The notes beneath the pieces are model-generated. The model was not told the DNA's origin and did not search any database. It was given only the letters and a program-made list of their open reading frames with translations. A program made the translations under genes and the position numbers. DNA of 64,000 nt from JAEUJM01 sp964635055 (GTDB lineage Bacteria; Actinomycetota; Acidimicrobiia; Acidimicrobiales; DATDAH01), in the NCBI GenBank assembly GCA_964635055.1, contig CAZWMT010000001.1, positions 220,656 to 284,655 of the forward strand. Reading direction: 5' to 3'. Below are positions 1-8,005 of this stretch, one piece after another; positions within the stretch are counted from its first letter, which is position 1, and each line of letters opens with the position of its first letter.

Positions 1-1
1 C

Positions 2-568
2 GACCGGCCGCAGCAGACCTCCGCCGTGCCGCTGCCGCCCTCCGTCATCCCTGACGCGCTCACCGGACCGGCCGGCCCCGCGTCGAGCACGTCGCGTGAG
101 GCCGACCTCCTGGCCGACCCCCAGACGGGGTTGTTCAGCGAGGGCTACTTCCGGGTCGCGCTCGACGCCCGGATCTCCGCCGCCCGCCGCCACCTCCGGC
201 CCGTCGCCGTCGTCATCCTCGACGTGGTGCAAGGCCTCGACAGCGGCCACCCCACGCCCAGCAACCCCAAGCTGGTGGCCGAGAGCATCGCGGCCACGGT
301 CCGCGACGCCGACACCGCGTGCCGCATGGACGACGGCCGCTTCGCCCTGGTGCTCGAGGACACCCCCGAGAACGGTGCCATCTGGACCGTCGAGCGGATC
401 CGGCGGCGCCTGGCCGAGTCGGCCCCCGGCCAGACCCTGTGGGCCGGCGTGGCCTGCTACCCCGCCCACGCCTTCGACAGCGACGAGATCCTCGCCCAGA
501 CCGAACTGGCGCTGGGAGCCGCCCGCGAGTGGCGCCAGGACCGCATCGAGGTCGCGGTCGCGCCCTGA
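2..568 (+). CDS. Degenerate GGDEF-domain protein (5' end outside window)
   Basis: The reading frame is open to the left edge, so the N-terminus is missing; the first in-window start codon is GTG at 26. The visible 180 residues match a GGDEF (diguanylate cyclase) fold: an entry motif DPQTGLFSEGYF where active enzymes have D-x-L-T-G-L-x-N-R, and RMDDGRFALVLEDT where they have R-x-GGDEF. The GGDEF signature is therefore MDDGRF, so the c-di-GMP-synthesising site is lost. I infer a non-catalytic, possibly regulatory GGDEF domain. It lacks the membrane or sensor part, which could lie upstream of the window. Family assignment is fairly sure; function is not. Confidence 0.7.
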   Translation, partial: DRPQQTSAVPLPPSVIPDALTGPAGPASSTSREADLLADPQTGLFSEGYFRVALDARISAARRHLRPVAVVILDVVQGLDSGHPTPSNPKLVAESIAATVRDADTACRMDDGRFALVLEDTPENGAIWTVERIRRRLAESAPGQTLWAGVACYPAHAFDSDEILAQTELALGAAREWRQDRIEVAVAP

Positions 569-692
569 CATCGGCTCCTCCTTCGTCGGAGCGGCTTCGC
601 CATCCGGTTCGTCCGAGGCGCGGCTCCGCTCCGCTCCGCAACGGCACCACATTGGCTCCTCCTTCGTCGGAGCGGCTTCGCCATCCGGTTCG
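568..692. repeat. Pair of 44-bp direct repeats
   Basis: Two near-identical 44-bp copies lie at 568-611 and 649-692, one base different (acatC/Tggctcctcc...). They start on the stop codon of the GGDEF gene. Each contains a short inverted repeat (GCTCC...GGAGC) that could form a hairpin. The 37 bp between them are unrelated. They look like a dispersed intergenic element or terminator-like unit; no T-tract follows. Confidence 0.8.
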
Positions 693-746
693 ACCCACCC
701 GCGGCGCCGGCCTCGAGCGCGCCATCGGGCTGTGGTCCGGCGCCCC

Positions 747-752
747 TACGCT
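747..752 (+). promoter_or_regulatory. -10 element TACGCT, leaderless start
   Basis: TACGCT followed by exactly 6 nt and then GTG at 759. The same spacing recurs before many genes in this window and supports the start chosen for the small membrane protein. Confidence 0.6.
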
Positions 753-758
753 CGGGCG

Positions 759-944
759 GTGCTCAGAACGGCGTTCGTCCTCCTCGTCGCCGTGGGCACC
801 ACGCTCCTCGTGGGGGCGTACACGCGGATCGGCGCCGTGATGTGGACGGTGCGGCCGGGCAACGGCCTCCACGACGCCGACCTCGCCGCGGGCGTGGCCG
901 CCGGCGCCCTCGCCTTCCTGATCACCCGGCCGCGGTCGCGCTGA
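759..944 (+). CDS. Small two-helix membrane protein
   Basis: A 61-residue protein beginning at GTG 759, chosen because a TACGCT -10 element sits 6 nt upstream. It has two hydrophobic stretches, residues about 4-22 (TAFVLLVAVGTTLLVGA) and 43-55 (AAGVAAGALAFLI), joined by a polar loop, and ends in a basic RPRSR tail. Its stop codon is one base before the GTG of the next gene, so it is cotranscribed with the GT39-like glycosyltransferase. No family is recognised; a role with that enzyme is inferred from position only. Confidence 0.6.
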   Translation: MLRTAFVLLVAVGTTLLVGAYTRIGAVMWTVRPGNGLHDADLAAGVAAGALAFLITRPRSR

Positions 945-945
945 G

Positions 946-2499
946 GTGACCGGGCGGATCGCCGGATCGCTGCGGGCGCACCCGGAGCGGTGGATCATCG
1001 TCGCCGCACTGCTGCTCCGGCTGCCGCTGGTGTTCACCGGTATCACCAACTCGTCCGACATCTGGCGCCAGTCGGACACGGCGTCGATCGCCCGCAACTT
1101 CTGGGCCGGTGGCTTCCACCTCTTCTTCCCCCAGGTCGACTGGGGAGGCGCCGGCCCCGGCTACGTGGAGACCGAGTTCCAGCTGTACCCGTTCACGGTC
1201 GCCCTGCTGTACCGCCTGACCGGCGGCGAGCACCTCTGGCTGGGCAAGCTGGTGTCGCTCGGGCTCACCGCGGGCACGCTGATCGCCTTCTGGGCACTGG
1301 CCCGCCGGGTGGTGAGCCACCGGGTCGCGCTGGTGGCCCTCGGCTTCCTGGCCGTGTCGCCCATCGCCGTGCGCTACGGCACCGCGTTCATGCCCGAGAG
1401 CGCGGTGCTCTGCTTCTACGTGCTGGCCCTGCTGCTGTTCGTGCGCTGGCTCACCGAAGACCGTCCCCCGCTCCTGGTCGGCGCCGGCCTGGCCACCGGG
1501 GTGGCGCTGCTGGTGAAGCCCACGTCCATCCAGATCGGGGCGGTCTTCGTGATCCTCCTGGTCCGCGAACGGGGCTGGCGCTCGCTGCTGTCGGTGCCGC
1601 TCTGGGCGGTCGCCGCGCTGGCGGTGACACCGGCGGCGCTGTGGACCCTGCACGCCCGCGACCTGCACCTTCGCTACGGCAACACGTTCGGTGTCATCTC
1701 GGGCGGCGACCGCAAATTCGCCACGCTCGACACCTTCAGCTCGCCCGCCTTCTACACCGGCGTGGCCCGCACCGAGCTGGTGTGGGTGCTGGCCCTCGGG
1801 GCGGCGCCGTTGTTCCTGGTCGGGCTGGTGGTGGCCTTCCGGCAGCGCCGACCCACCGTGTTGCTGGCCGGCGCCGTGGTCATCCCGGCCTTCTACGCGA
1901 TCGTGGCCAAGTACTCGTCGGGCCCACAGGGCATCCAGTACCACGTGTTCGCGCTGCCCTTCGCGGCCCTCGCCGTCGGCTTGGGGGTCGACGCTGTGTT
2001 GGTGTGGGCCCGGCCTCGGCCGGCGGGCACGCCTGCCGGCGGGGGCGGCGCCGCGAGGGTGGCAGCGCTGGGTGGTGTGGCCGCGATCGGGCTGTTCGCG
2101 CTCGTGGCGTCGATGGCGTACGCACAGCGCTTCCCTGCCGAGAGTGGGGCCGTGACGGCCTGCGCCGCGCTGGTGGCCGACGCCGTCCCCGCCGGCGACC
2201 TGGTGATCGTCAGCTCCACCGGCACGTCACAGGTCGACGGCTACGCCGTCAACTACCAGGAGCCGATGATCTTCTACTTCAGCGGTCGGCGAGGCTGGAG
2301 CCTGCCCGCCGACCGCCACGACGCCGACCACCTGAGCGACCTGTCCCGCCAGGGAGCGCGGTGGTTCGTGGTGCAGGACGACGCCGCGCTGGTCGCGGCC
2401 CCGGCGCTCGAGCGGTACCTCGACGGTCACGCCGAACAGGTCGGCCCCGGCGTGGACGAGGGCTGCGGCATCTGGCGACTCGACGACGCCGGCGCCTAA
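946..2499 (+). CDS. GT39-like polytopic glycosyltransferase (GT-C fold)
   Basis: A 517-residue integral membrane protein with an N-terminal hydrophobic helix (WIIVAALLLRLPLVF) and then a large outside loop holding acidic and aromatic residues (SSDIWRQSDTASIARNFW, residues about 34-51). About ten further hydrophobic segments and a soluble C-terminal part of about 130 residues follow. This is the architecture of GT-C enzymes (ArnT/PMT, glycosyltransferase family 39), which use polyprenyl-phosphate sugars on the outer face of the membrane; the loop Asp is the usual catalytic position. The acceptor cannot be told. It starts at GTG 946, one base after the stop of the small membrane protein. A perfect palindrome follows downstream at 2607-2644. 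Confidence 0.75.
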   Translation: MTGRIAGSLRAHPERWIIVAALLLRLPLVFTGITNSSDIWRQSDTASIARNFWAGGFHLFFPQVDWGGAGPGYVETEFQLYPFTVALLYRLTGGEHLWLGKLVSLGLTAGTLIAFWALARRVVSHRVALVALGFLAVSPIAVRYGTAFMPESAVLCFYVLALLLFVRWLTEDRPPLLVGAGLATGVALLVKPTSIQIGAVFVILLVRERGWRSLLSVPLWAVAALAVTPAALWTLHARDLHLRYGNTFGVISGGDRKFATLDTFSSPAFYTGVARTELVWVLALGAAPLFLVGLVVAFRQRRPTVLLAGAVVIPAFYAIVAKYSSGPQGIQYHVFALPFAALAVGLGVDAVLVWARPRPAGTPAGGGGAARVAALGGVAAIGLFALVASMAYAQRFPAESGAVTACAALVADAVPAGDLVIVSSTGTSQVDGYAVNYQEPMIFYFSGRRGWSLPADRHDADHLSDLSRQGARWFVVQDDAALVAAPALERYLDGHAEQVGPGVDEGCGIWRLDDAGA

Positions 2500-2606
2500 C
2501 CCCCCACCTCGGCTTCCTACGGGAACCCATCCGCGAGCGGGCTTGTCGCGGCATCCAGGAAAGTGGGTCGTGGGTTGCGGTCGACTCGGGGCGGCGGGGC
2601 CGAGCT

Positions 2607-2644
2607 GGAGGAAATACCAGTCACCGGTGACTGGTATTTCCTCC
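2607..2644. repeat. Perfect 38-bp palindrome between convergent genes
   Basis: A perfect 19+19 bp palindrome with no loop; the left arm begins GGAGGAAATACC and the centre is TCACCGGTGA. It lies between the ends of the GT39-like gene (plus) and the esterase gene (minus), where a bidirectional terminator would be expected. A second element of the same 38-bp length and outer sequence lies at 12134-12171. The rest of 2500-2845 holds nothing recognisable. Confidence 0.85.
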
Positions 2645-2845
2645 GCCTCTCTCCGGTGAGCGGTACACGGTTCAACTCCGGCCACCCTCGGCGGCGCGAC
2701 GCCTGAAGTCACCGCCGAGCGGCGGCGCAGCCCCTCCCCCGCGGCCCTTCGCCCAGCGGCACGGCTCGAGTGGCCCGGACGCCCCTCGCAGACTGACCAC
2801 CCGCGGGTCGGACAAAGCACCAAGAACCGCCGAGAACCCTCGGCG

Positions 2846-3796
2846 TCAGCGGGCGGCGGCGAACGCCCGGCGAAGGGCGGCGATGGCGTCGCGCTCGTAG
2901 GCGCGCGACGACGCCAGCAGGCGGGTGAAGGCGAACGAGGGGTGGATGTGCCCGTCCAGCCTCACGTGGGTGGCGCCGACGCCGGCCGATCGCAGCGCCG
3001 TCACGTAGGCCTCGCCGTCGCCCCGCAGGCGGTCGTACTCCGCCGTCATCACCCACGCCGGAGGCAGGCCGGCGTGGGTGTCGGCGAGCAGCGGCGAGCA
3101 GTACGGGTCGGTGGCCTGACCAGGGTCGGCCAGGTACTCGGCGAGGAAGGCGTCGATCGCGGCAGCGTCGAGCAGGTAGCCATCGGGCACCTCGCGGTGG
3201 CCCGACTGGGACAGGGTGGCATCGGTGGCGGGCACGTCGAGCCACTGGTGGCACAGGTCCGGCCCGCTGCGGTCGCGGGCCATCAGGCACACCACCGCGG
3301 CCAGGTTGGCCCCCGCCGACTCGCCGCCCACGGCCACCCGCTGGGGGTCGACGCGGAGCGACGCGGCGTCGTCCACGAGGCGACACACCGCTGCGTAGCA
3401 GTCCTCGGGGGCGATCGGGTACTGGCACTCGGGGGCCATGCGGTAGTCCACCGAGGCCACCACGCAGTCGGCCTCGGAGCAGATCGCCCGGCAGCGGGGA
3501 TCGCGCTCGTCGAGGGTGCCGACGCACCAGCCGCCGCCGTGGAGGAACACGTAGAGCGGGTGGGGCCCGGGCGTGGGTGGACGGTAGAGGCGGACGCGTA
3601 TGCGACCGCCCTCGACCGGCACCATCACGTGCTCGACCGCGGCGGGGCGGGGACCCGCCCGCATCACCGACCAGCCCCCGAGGCGGGCCTGCCGCGCCGC
3701 CCGCTCCCGCCGCTCGGCCATCGTCACACCGGGAAGCTCTCGTTCCACCCGGCGTCCGAGGGCGACCAACGGCCGGAGGCGGGGCTCGAGTGGCAT
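2846..3796 (-). CDS. Alpha/beta hydrolase, hormone-sensitive-lipase family esterase
   Basis: A 316-residue carboxylesterase of the HSL (bacterial family IV) type. Visible signatures are HGGGWCVG at about residue 80 (oxyanion hole), GGESAGAN at about 155 (nucleophilic Ser), an Asp in TAEYDRLRGDGE near 250 and a His in DGHIHPSFAF near 282, giving a full catalytic triad. The open frame runs further upstream to 3874. ATG 3796 was chosen because TACCGT lies exactly 6 nt before it and because family members begin near this Pro/Arg-rich segment. It probably hydrolyses short-chain acyl esters in the cytoplasm; the substrate is unknown. It is convergent with the GT39-like gene. Confidence 0.85.
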   Translation of the reverse strand: MPLEPRLRPLVALGRRVERELPGVTMAERRERAARQARLGGWSVMRAGPRPAAVEHVMVPVEGGRIRVRLYRPPTPGPHPLYVFLHGGGWCVGTLDERDPRCRAICSEADCVVASVDYRMAPECQYPIAPEDCYAAVCRLVDDAASLRVDPQRVAVGGESAGANLAAVVCLMARDRSGPDLCHQWLDVPATDATLSQSGHREVPDGYLLDAAAIDAFLAEYLADPGQATDPYCSPLLADTHAGLPPAWVMTAEYDRLRGDGEAYVTALRSAGVGATHVRLDGHIHPSFAFTRLLASSRAYERDAIAALRRAFAAAR

Positions 3797-3802
3797 GGCC
3801 CC

Positions 3803-3808
3803 ACGGTA
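3803..3808 (-). promoter_or_regulatory. -10 element TACCGT for the esterase gene
   Basis: On the minus strand TACCGT is followed by 6 nt and the ATG at 3796. This decides the start and implies a leaderless mRNA. Confidence 0.6.
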
Positions 3809-3920
3809 GAGCGAGGGGCGAGATCCCGGCTCGTGGCCGCGCCCAGAACGGATACGGCGCGGAACCGCGGCCATCCGGAGCAGGCGGGGAACAGGCGACC
3901 CATCGCCCGGTGGCCCGAGG

Positions 3921-3948
3921 TTGGTACCCCCCGGGGTATTGGTAGACT
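3921..3948 (+). promoter_or_regulatory. trx promoter with CsoR/CstR-like operator
   Basis: A -35-like TTGGTA (3921-3926) and a -10 TAGACT (3943-3948) are separated by 16 bp. Between and overlapping them is the palindrome TACCCC-CC-GGGGTA (3925-3938). This pattern resembles operators bound by the CsoR/CstR/FrmR family (copper, persulfide or formaldehyde sensors). A repressor bound here would block RNA polymerase. The regulator gene is not in the window, so its identity is inference; persulfide sensing would suit a thioredoxin gene. Confidence 0.6.
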
Positions 3949-3984
3949 CGGAGTCAGCCCGAGACCCACAGAACGAGGAACCCC

Positions 3985-4362
3985 ATGGCCACCATCGCCC
4001 TCACCAACGACACCTTCGAGCCCACCGTCAGCGCCGACGGCATCGTCCTGGTCGACTGGTGGGCCTCGTGGTGCGGCCCGTGCCGGATGTTCGCCCCGGT
4101 CTTCGAGGCCGCCGCCGACCAACACCCCGACATCACCTTCGCCAAGGTCGACACCGAGGCCCAGCAGGGCCTGGCGGGCTCGGTCGGCATCATGTCGATC
4201 CCGACGCTGATGATCTTCCGAGACGGCATCCTGATCTTCTCGCAGGCCGGCGCCCTGCCCGCCGCCGCGCTCGACGACCTGATCGGGCAGGCCCGCGGCC
4301 TCGACATGGACGACGTGCGCGCCCAGGTGGAGCAGGAAGAGCGCGACCGGGCGGCGTCGTGA
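3985..4362 (+). CDS. trxA: Thioredoxin
   Basis: A 125-residue thioredoxin with the active site WCGPC (residues 29-33, in WWASWCGPCRMF), a typical KVDTEAQQGLA segment and the cis-proline loop in IMSIPTLMIF. It reduces protein disulfides in the cytoplasm with electrons from thioredoxin reductase. The start is ATG 3985, with GAGGA about 8 nt upstream (ACGAGGAACCCC), so unlike many neighbours this mRNA has a leader. It is slightly longer than the roughly 107-residue canonical form because of an acidic C-terminal helix. It overlaps the next gene by one base (TGATG). The symbol denotes the general family; it may be a paralogue dedicated to a stress response. Confidence 0.9.
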   Translation: MATIALTNDTFEPTVSADGIVLVDWWASWCGPCRMFAPVFEAAADQHPDITFAKVDTEAQQGLAGSVGIMSIPTLMIFRDGILIFSQAGALPAAALDDLIGQARGLDMDDVRAQVEQEERDRAAS

Positions 4363-4634
4363 TGTGCTCGCTGTCGCGCTACCTCCTGGTCGGCGGGCTC
4401 TCCGGGATGGCGGTGGCCACGGTTTCCGGCAGCGAGCTGGTGGGTTGGCTGGCCGCGGCGGTGGTGGTCGGGCTGATGCTCGCGGCCCGGCGGCTGTTCC
4501 CGACTCGCCTCGCCCCGTCGGCGTGCGCCCTGTCGGTGGACAAATCGTCGGCAGACACATCGTCGGTGGACGCACCCTCGGCGGCGGCCCCGCCAGTCCG
4601 CGACGAGCCCGCCTCGACCACCAGCAGAAGGTGA
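4362..4634 (+). CDS. Small membrane protein cotranscribed with thioredoxin
   Basis: A 90-residue protein whose ATG overlaps the thioredoxin stop codon (TGATG). Residues about 6-45 form two hydrophobic helices (YLLVGGLSGMAVATV and LVGWLAAAVVVGLMLAA), followed by a polar Ser/Ala/Asp/Pro-rich tail containing two near-repeated pieces (DKSSADTSSVDAPSA). It belongs to no family I recognise. Translational coupling suggests it is made together with thioredoxin and shares its putative CsoR-type control. About 150 bp after its stop hold only the promoter of the next operon. Confidence 0.6.
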   Translation: MCSLSRYLLVGGLSGMAVATVSGSELVGWLAAAVVVGLMLAARRLFPTRLAPSACALSVDKSSADTSSVDAPSAAAPPVRDEPASTTSRR

Positions 4635-4771
4635 CCGTTCGCCGCTGACGCCCGCCCGGCACACAGCCGCCGGGCCCGCGACCTGCGGGCGCAGCCGTTC
4701 GAGTCCGCGGCACCCTTGCCGATTCGCTCTGGCGCTCGCCCGCGCCGGGCCTGGCTGTCACACACCTCACG

Positions 4772-4777
4772 TACCGT
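4772..4777 (+). promoter_or_regulatory. -10 element TACCGT for the addB-like operon
   Basis: TACCGT with 6 nt before ATG 4784 (a GTG at 4781 lies inside the spacer). This supports a leaderless start at 4784 rather than 4781. Confidence 0.6.
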
Positions 4778-4783
4778 GGCGTG

Positions 4784-7700
4784 ATGGACGTCGTCGCCCC
4801 CCGCGCCACGGTTCGCACGGTCGCCTACGGGCGACCGGCCACCGTCGCGTTGGCCGACGCCATCGCCGCGGCGAAGCAGCGCCACCCACTCGACCCCGTC
4901 ACCGTGGTGGTGGCCTCCAACCTGGCCGGGCTCTCCGTGCGCCGCCTCATCGGCGGCGGCACCGTGGGCGACGGTGGCCTGGCCAACGTCTCGTTCGTCA
5001 CCCCCTTCCGCCTGGCCGAGCTCGTGGGCGGCGACGCCGTCGGCGGCTACCCGCTCACCAACGCCGTCCTGGCGGCCGCGGCCCGCGGCGTGCTGCGCGA
5101 CGACCCGGGCTGGTTCGGGGCGGTGGCCGAGCACCCTGCGTCCGAGACCGCGCTGGTGGCCCTGTACGGCGAGCTCAGCCATGTGCGGCCCGGCACCCTG
5201 GCGTCGCTGGCGGCCCGCACCCCGCGGGGTGCCGAGATGGTCCGGCTGTTCCGGGCGGTGCGGTCGCGGCTCACCGGCGTCCACGACGAGGACGACCTGG
5301 CCCGGGCCGCCACGCAGCGCCTCCGCACCGGCACCACCGCGGCGGCGCCGATCGGGCACCTCATCTGGTTCCTCCCCGACCGGCTCACCCCCGCCATGAG
5401 CGACCTGCTGGCCGCGGCGATCGCCGCCGCACCGGCGGCCACCGTCGTCGTGGGCCTCACCGGCGACGCCGGCGCCGATGCCGCCGTCCGCCGCACGCTC
5501 GTCGCTGCCGGTGTGGGCCTGGGCGAGGTCGATGCCGGCGCCGCCACGGTCCCCCCTGCCACCGGCACCCGCATCGTCAGTGTGTCCGACCCCGAGGAGG
5601 AGGTCCGTGCCGTGTGCCGCGAGATCGTTGCGCTCGCGGAGGCCGGCACCCCGCTCGACCGCATGGGGGTCTTCCACCCGGCACCCGATCCCTACGCCCG
5701 CACCGTGCACGAGCACCTGCAGTCCGCCGGCATCCCCCACAACGGGCCGTCCCGCCTGCGGCTCGCCGATCGGGTCGCGGGTCGCACGCTGCTGGCCGTA
5801 CTGGATCTGCCCGAGCAGGGTTGGTCCCGGGCCGCGGTCGTCGCGCTGGCCAGCGACGCCCCGCTCCGCCACGACGGCGCGCCCGTGCCGGTCACTGCCT
5901 GGGAGCGGCTGTCGCGCGACGCCGGGGTCGTCGGCGGCCTCGACGACTGGTCGAGGAAGCTGGCGGCGCTGGCCCTCTTGCTGCGTGACCAGTACGCCAC
6001 CGGCTCGGCCGACCCCGAGGTCGCCCGCTGGGCACTGACCCAGCTGCGGTCCGACGCCGAGCGGGCGGAACAACTGGCCGGCTTCGTCGCGGGCCTGGCC
6101 GTCGATCTCGAGGGCATCGACCAGGCCCACGGGTGGGGGGGCAAGGTGCGAGCGACCCAGGATCTGCTGGTCCGCCTGCTGGGCACCGAAGGCCGCCGGG
6201 TCAACTGGCCCGACGACGAGCGGGACGCCGGCGAGCGGGTCGATGCCGCGCTCGCCCGCCTCGAGCTCCTGGACGAGATCGACCCGCAGCCCACCACTGC
6301 GGCGTTCGTGCGAGCGGTGGCCGCCGAGCTGGACGAGCCGGCCGGCCGCATCGGCCGGTTCGGCGAGGGCGTCGTCTTCGGGCCGCTGGCCATGGCCCCG
6401 GGGCTCGACCTCGACGCGGTGTTCGTGGTGGGCATGGCCGAGGGCACGTGCCCCAACCCCAGCGGTGAGGACGCCCTGTTGCCCGACGACGACCGGGCCG
6501 CCACCAGCGGCGAGCTGACCGGGCGCGACGAGCGCCTGCACGACCAGCACCGCATGCTGCTGGCCGCGCTGGCCTCGGGCGGCACCCACCGGGTGCTGGT
6601 CTTCCCCCGCGGCGACCTGCGGGGCGGCCGCACCCGGCTGCCGTCACGATGGCTGCTCGACACCGCCACGGTGCGGCACGGGTCGCGGGTCCACAGCAGC
6701 GCGTTCGCGACGCTGGGCGCCCCGGTGGTCGACGAGGTGCCTTCGTTCACCGCCGGTCTCCTGCGGGCGCCGGCCGCGGCCTCGCTGGCCGACCGCGACC
6801 TGGCCACCCTCAACGCCTACCTGCTGGCCGGCGGTCGGCCGGCCGACCACCCGTCGGCCGGCCCCGCCCTCCGTCGTGGCCTCGAGGCCACCGGCGCGCG
6901 GCGCAGCGACCGGTTCACCGAGTGGGACGGCAACCTGGCCGGATTGCCGGTGCCCAGCCCCGCGGCGGGCAAGCGCCTGTCGGCCACCGCCATGCAGTCG
7001 TGGGCCTCCTGCGGCTTCCGCTACTTCCTCGGGCAGGTGTTGAAGCTGGGCGAGCGAGCCGAGCCCGAGACCATCACCGAGATCAGCGCCGCCGATCGGG
7101 GCACGCTCATCCACACGATCCTCGAGCGCTTCGTCGACGGCGCCCTTCGCCGCCCCGAGGGCCCGCCAGAGCCCGGCGAGCCCTGGACCATCGTCGACCG
7201 CGAGCACCTGCAGGCCATCGCCGGCGAGGTCTTCGCGGAGACCGAGGCGAAGGGCATCACCGGGCGCCCCCTGCACTGGCGCCTGCAGCAGGAGTTCGTC
7301 CGGTCCGACCTCGACGCCTTCCTCGGCCACGACACGACGCGGCGCACCGAGGCCCACGCCCGCCCTCGCCACGTGGAGCTGGCCTTCGGGCTCGACGACG
7401 CCCCGCCCCTCACGCTCGACCTGGGCGGCGGGCGCACCCTGGCGTTCCGCGGGCGGATCGACCGGGTCGACGTCACCGACGCCGGCGGCCACGTGGTCTA
7501 CGACTACAAGAGCGGCGCCGGCAAGGCGTACAAGGACCTGGCCAAGGACCCGGTGCTGGCGGGCACCAGCCTCCAGTTGGGGCTGTACGCCGAGGCCGTG
7601 CGCCAACGTCTCGGTGGCCGCGAGGTGTCCAGCTACTACTGGATGATCACCGACGCCGGCGGCTTCGTCCCCCACGGCTACGACTGGACGCCCGACGTGC

Positions 7701-8005
7701 GCCAGCGGTTCGTCGACGTGCTGTCGGCCATCACCGACGGCATCGAGGCGGGCACGTTCCCCATGAGCCCCGGCGAGTTCAACACCTTCTTCCGCAGGCA
7801 CCAGAACTGCCGCTACTGCCCCTTCGACGCGCTCTGCCCCCGAGACCGTGACGACCAGGAACTGGCCAAGGCGGGGGCGCCCGAGCTGGCGGTGCGCGCC
7901 CGGCTGCGGCCGCCGTCACCCGACGCCACCGCGGCGCCCGACGCCACGGCGGTGCCCGACGCCACGGCGGTGCCCGGCACCGACGTGGGGGTGGCGTCGA
8001 CGTGA
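4784..8005 (+). CDS. AddB-like helicase-nuclease subunit (inactive helicase plus PD-(D/E)XK, Fe-S)
   Basis: A protein of about 1073 residues with the layout of AddB/AdnB-type subunits. The N-terminal superfamily 1-like domain lacks a proper Walker A motif. The C-terminal RecB-family nuclease carries the YDYKSG motif near residue 905 and LQLGLYAEAVRQ near 925. A Fe-S cluster signature is split between a Cys in SCGFRYFLG (about 742) and the terminal CRYCPFDALC cluster (about 1008-1017). It should act with the next gene product as a double-strand-break resection enzyme processing DNA ends for RecA. The C-terminus has a short tandem repeat of P-D-A-T-A. It overlaps the addA-like gene by 4 bp (GTGA), so the two are translated together. 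Confidence 0.85.
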   Translation: MDVVAPRATVRTVAYGRPATVALADAIAAAKQRHPLDPVTVVVASNLAGLSVRRLIGGGTVGDGGLANVSFVTPFRLAELVGGDAVGGYPLTNAVLAAAARGVLRDDPGWFGAVAEHPASETALVALYGELSHVRPGTLASLAARTPRGAEMVRLFRAVRSRLTGVHDEDDLARAATQRLRTGTTAAAPIGHLIWFLPDRLTPAMSDLLAAAIAAAPAATVVVGLTGDAGADAAVRRTLVAAGVGLGEVDAGAATVPPATGTRIVSVSDPEEEVRAVCREIVALAEAGTPLDRMGVFHPAPDPYARTVHEHLQSAGIPHNGPSRLRLADRVAGRTLLAVLDLPEQGWSRAAVVALASDAPLRHDGAPVPVTAWERLSRDAGVVGGLDDWSRKLAALALLLRDQYATGSADPEVARWALTQLRSDAERAEQLAGFVAGLAVDLEGIDQAHGWGGKVRATQDLLVRLLGTEGRRVNWPDDERDAGERVDAALARLELLDEIDPQPTTAAFVRAVAAELDEPAGRIGRFGEGVVFGPLAMAPGLDLDAVFVVGMAEGTCPNPSGEDALLPDDDRAATSGELTGRDERLHDQHRMLLAALASGGTHRVLVFPRGDLRGGRTRLPSRWLLDTATVRHGSRVHSSAFATLGAPVVDEVPSFTAGLLRAPAAASLADRDLATLNAYLLAGGRPADHPSAGPALRRGLEATGARRSDRFTEWDGNLAGLPVPSPAAGKRLSATAMQSWASCGFRYFLGQVLKLGERAEPETITEISAADRGTLIHTILERFVDGALRRPEGPPEPGEPWTIVDREHLQAIAGEVFAETEAKGITGRPLHWRLQQEFVRSDLDAFLGHDTTRRTEAHARPRHVELAFGLDDAPPLTLDLGGGRTLAFRGRIDRVDVTDAGGHVVYDYKSGAGKAYKDLAKDPVLAGTSLQLGLYAEAVRQRLGGREVSSYYWMITDAGGFVPHGYDWTPDVRQRFVDVLSAITDGIEAGTFPMSPGEFNTFFRRHQNCRYCPFDALCPRDRDDQELAKAGAPELAVRARLRPPSPDATAAPDATAVPDATAVPGTDVGVAST

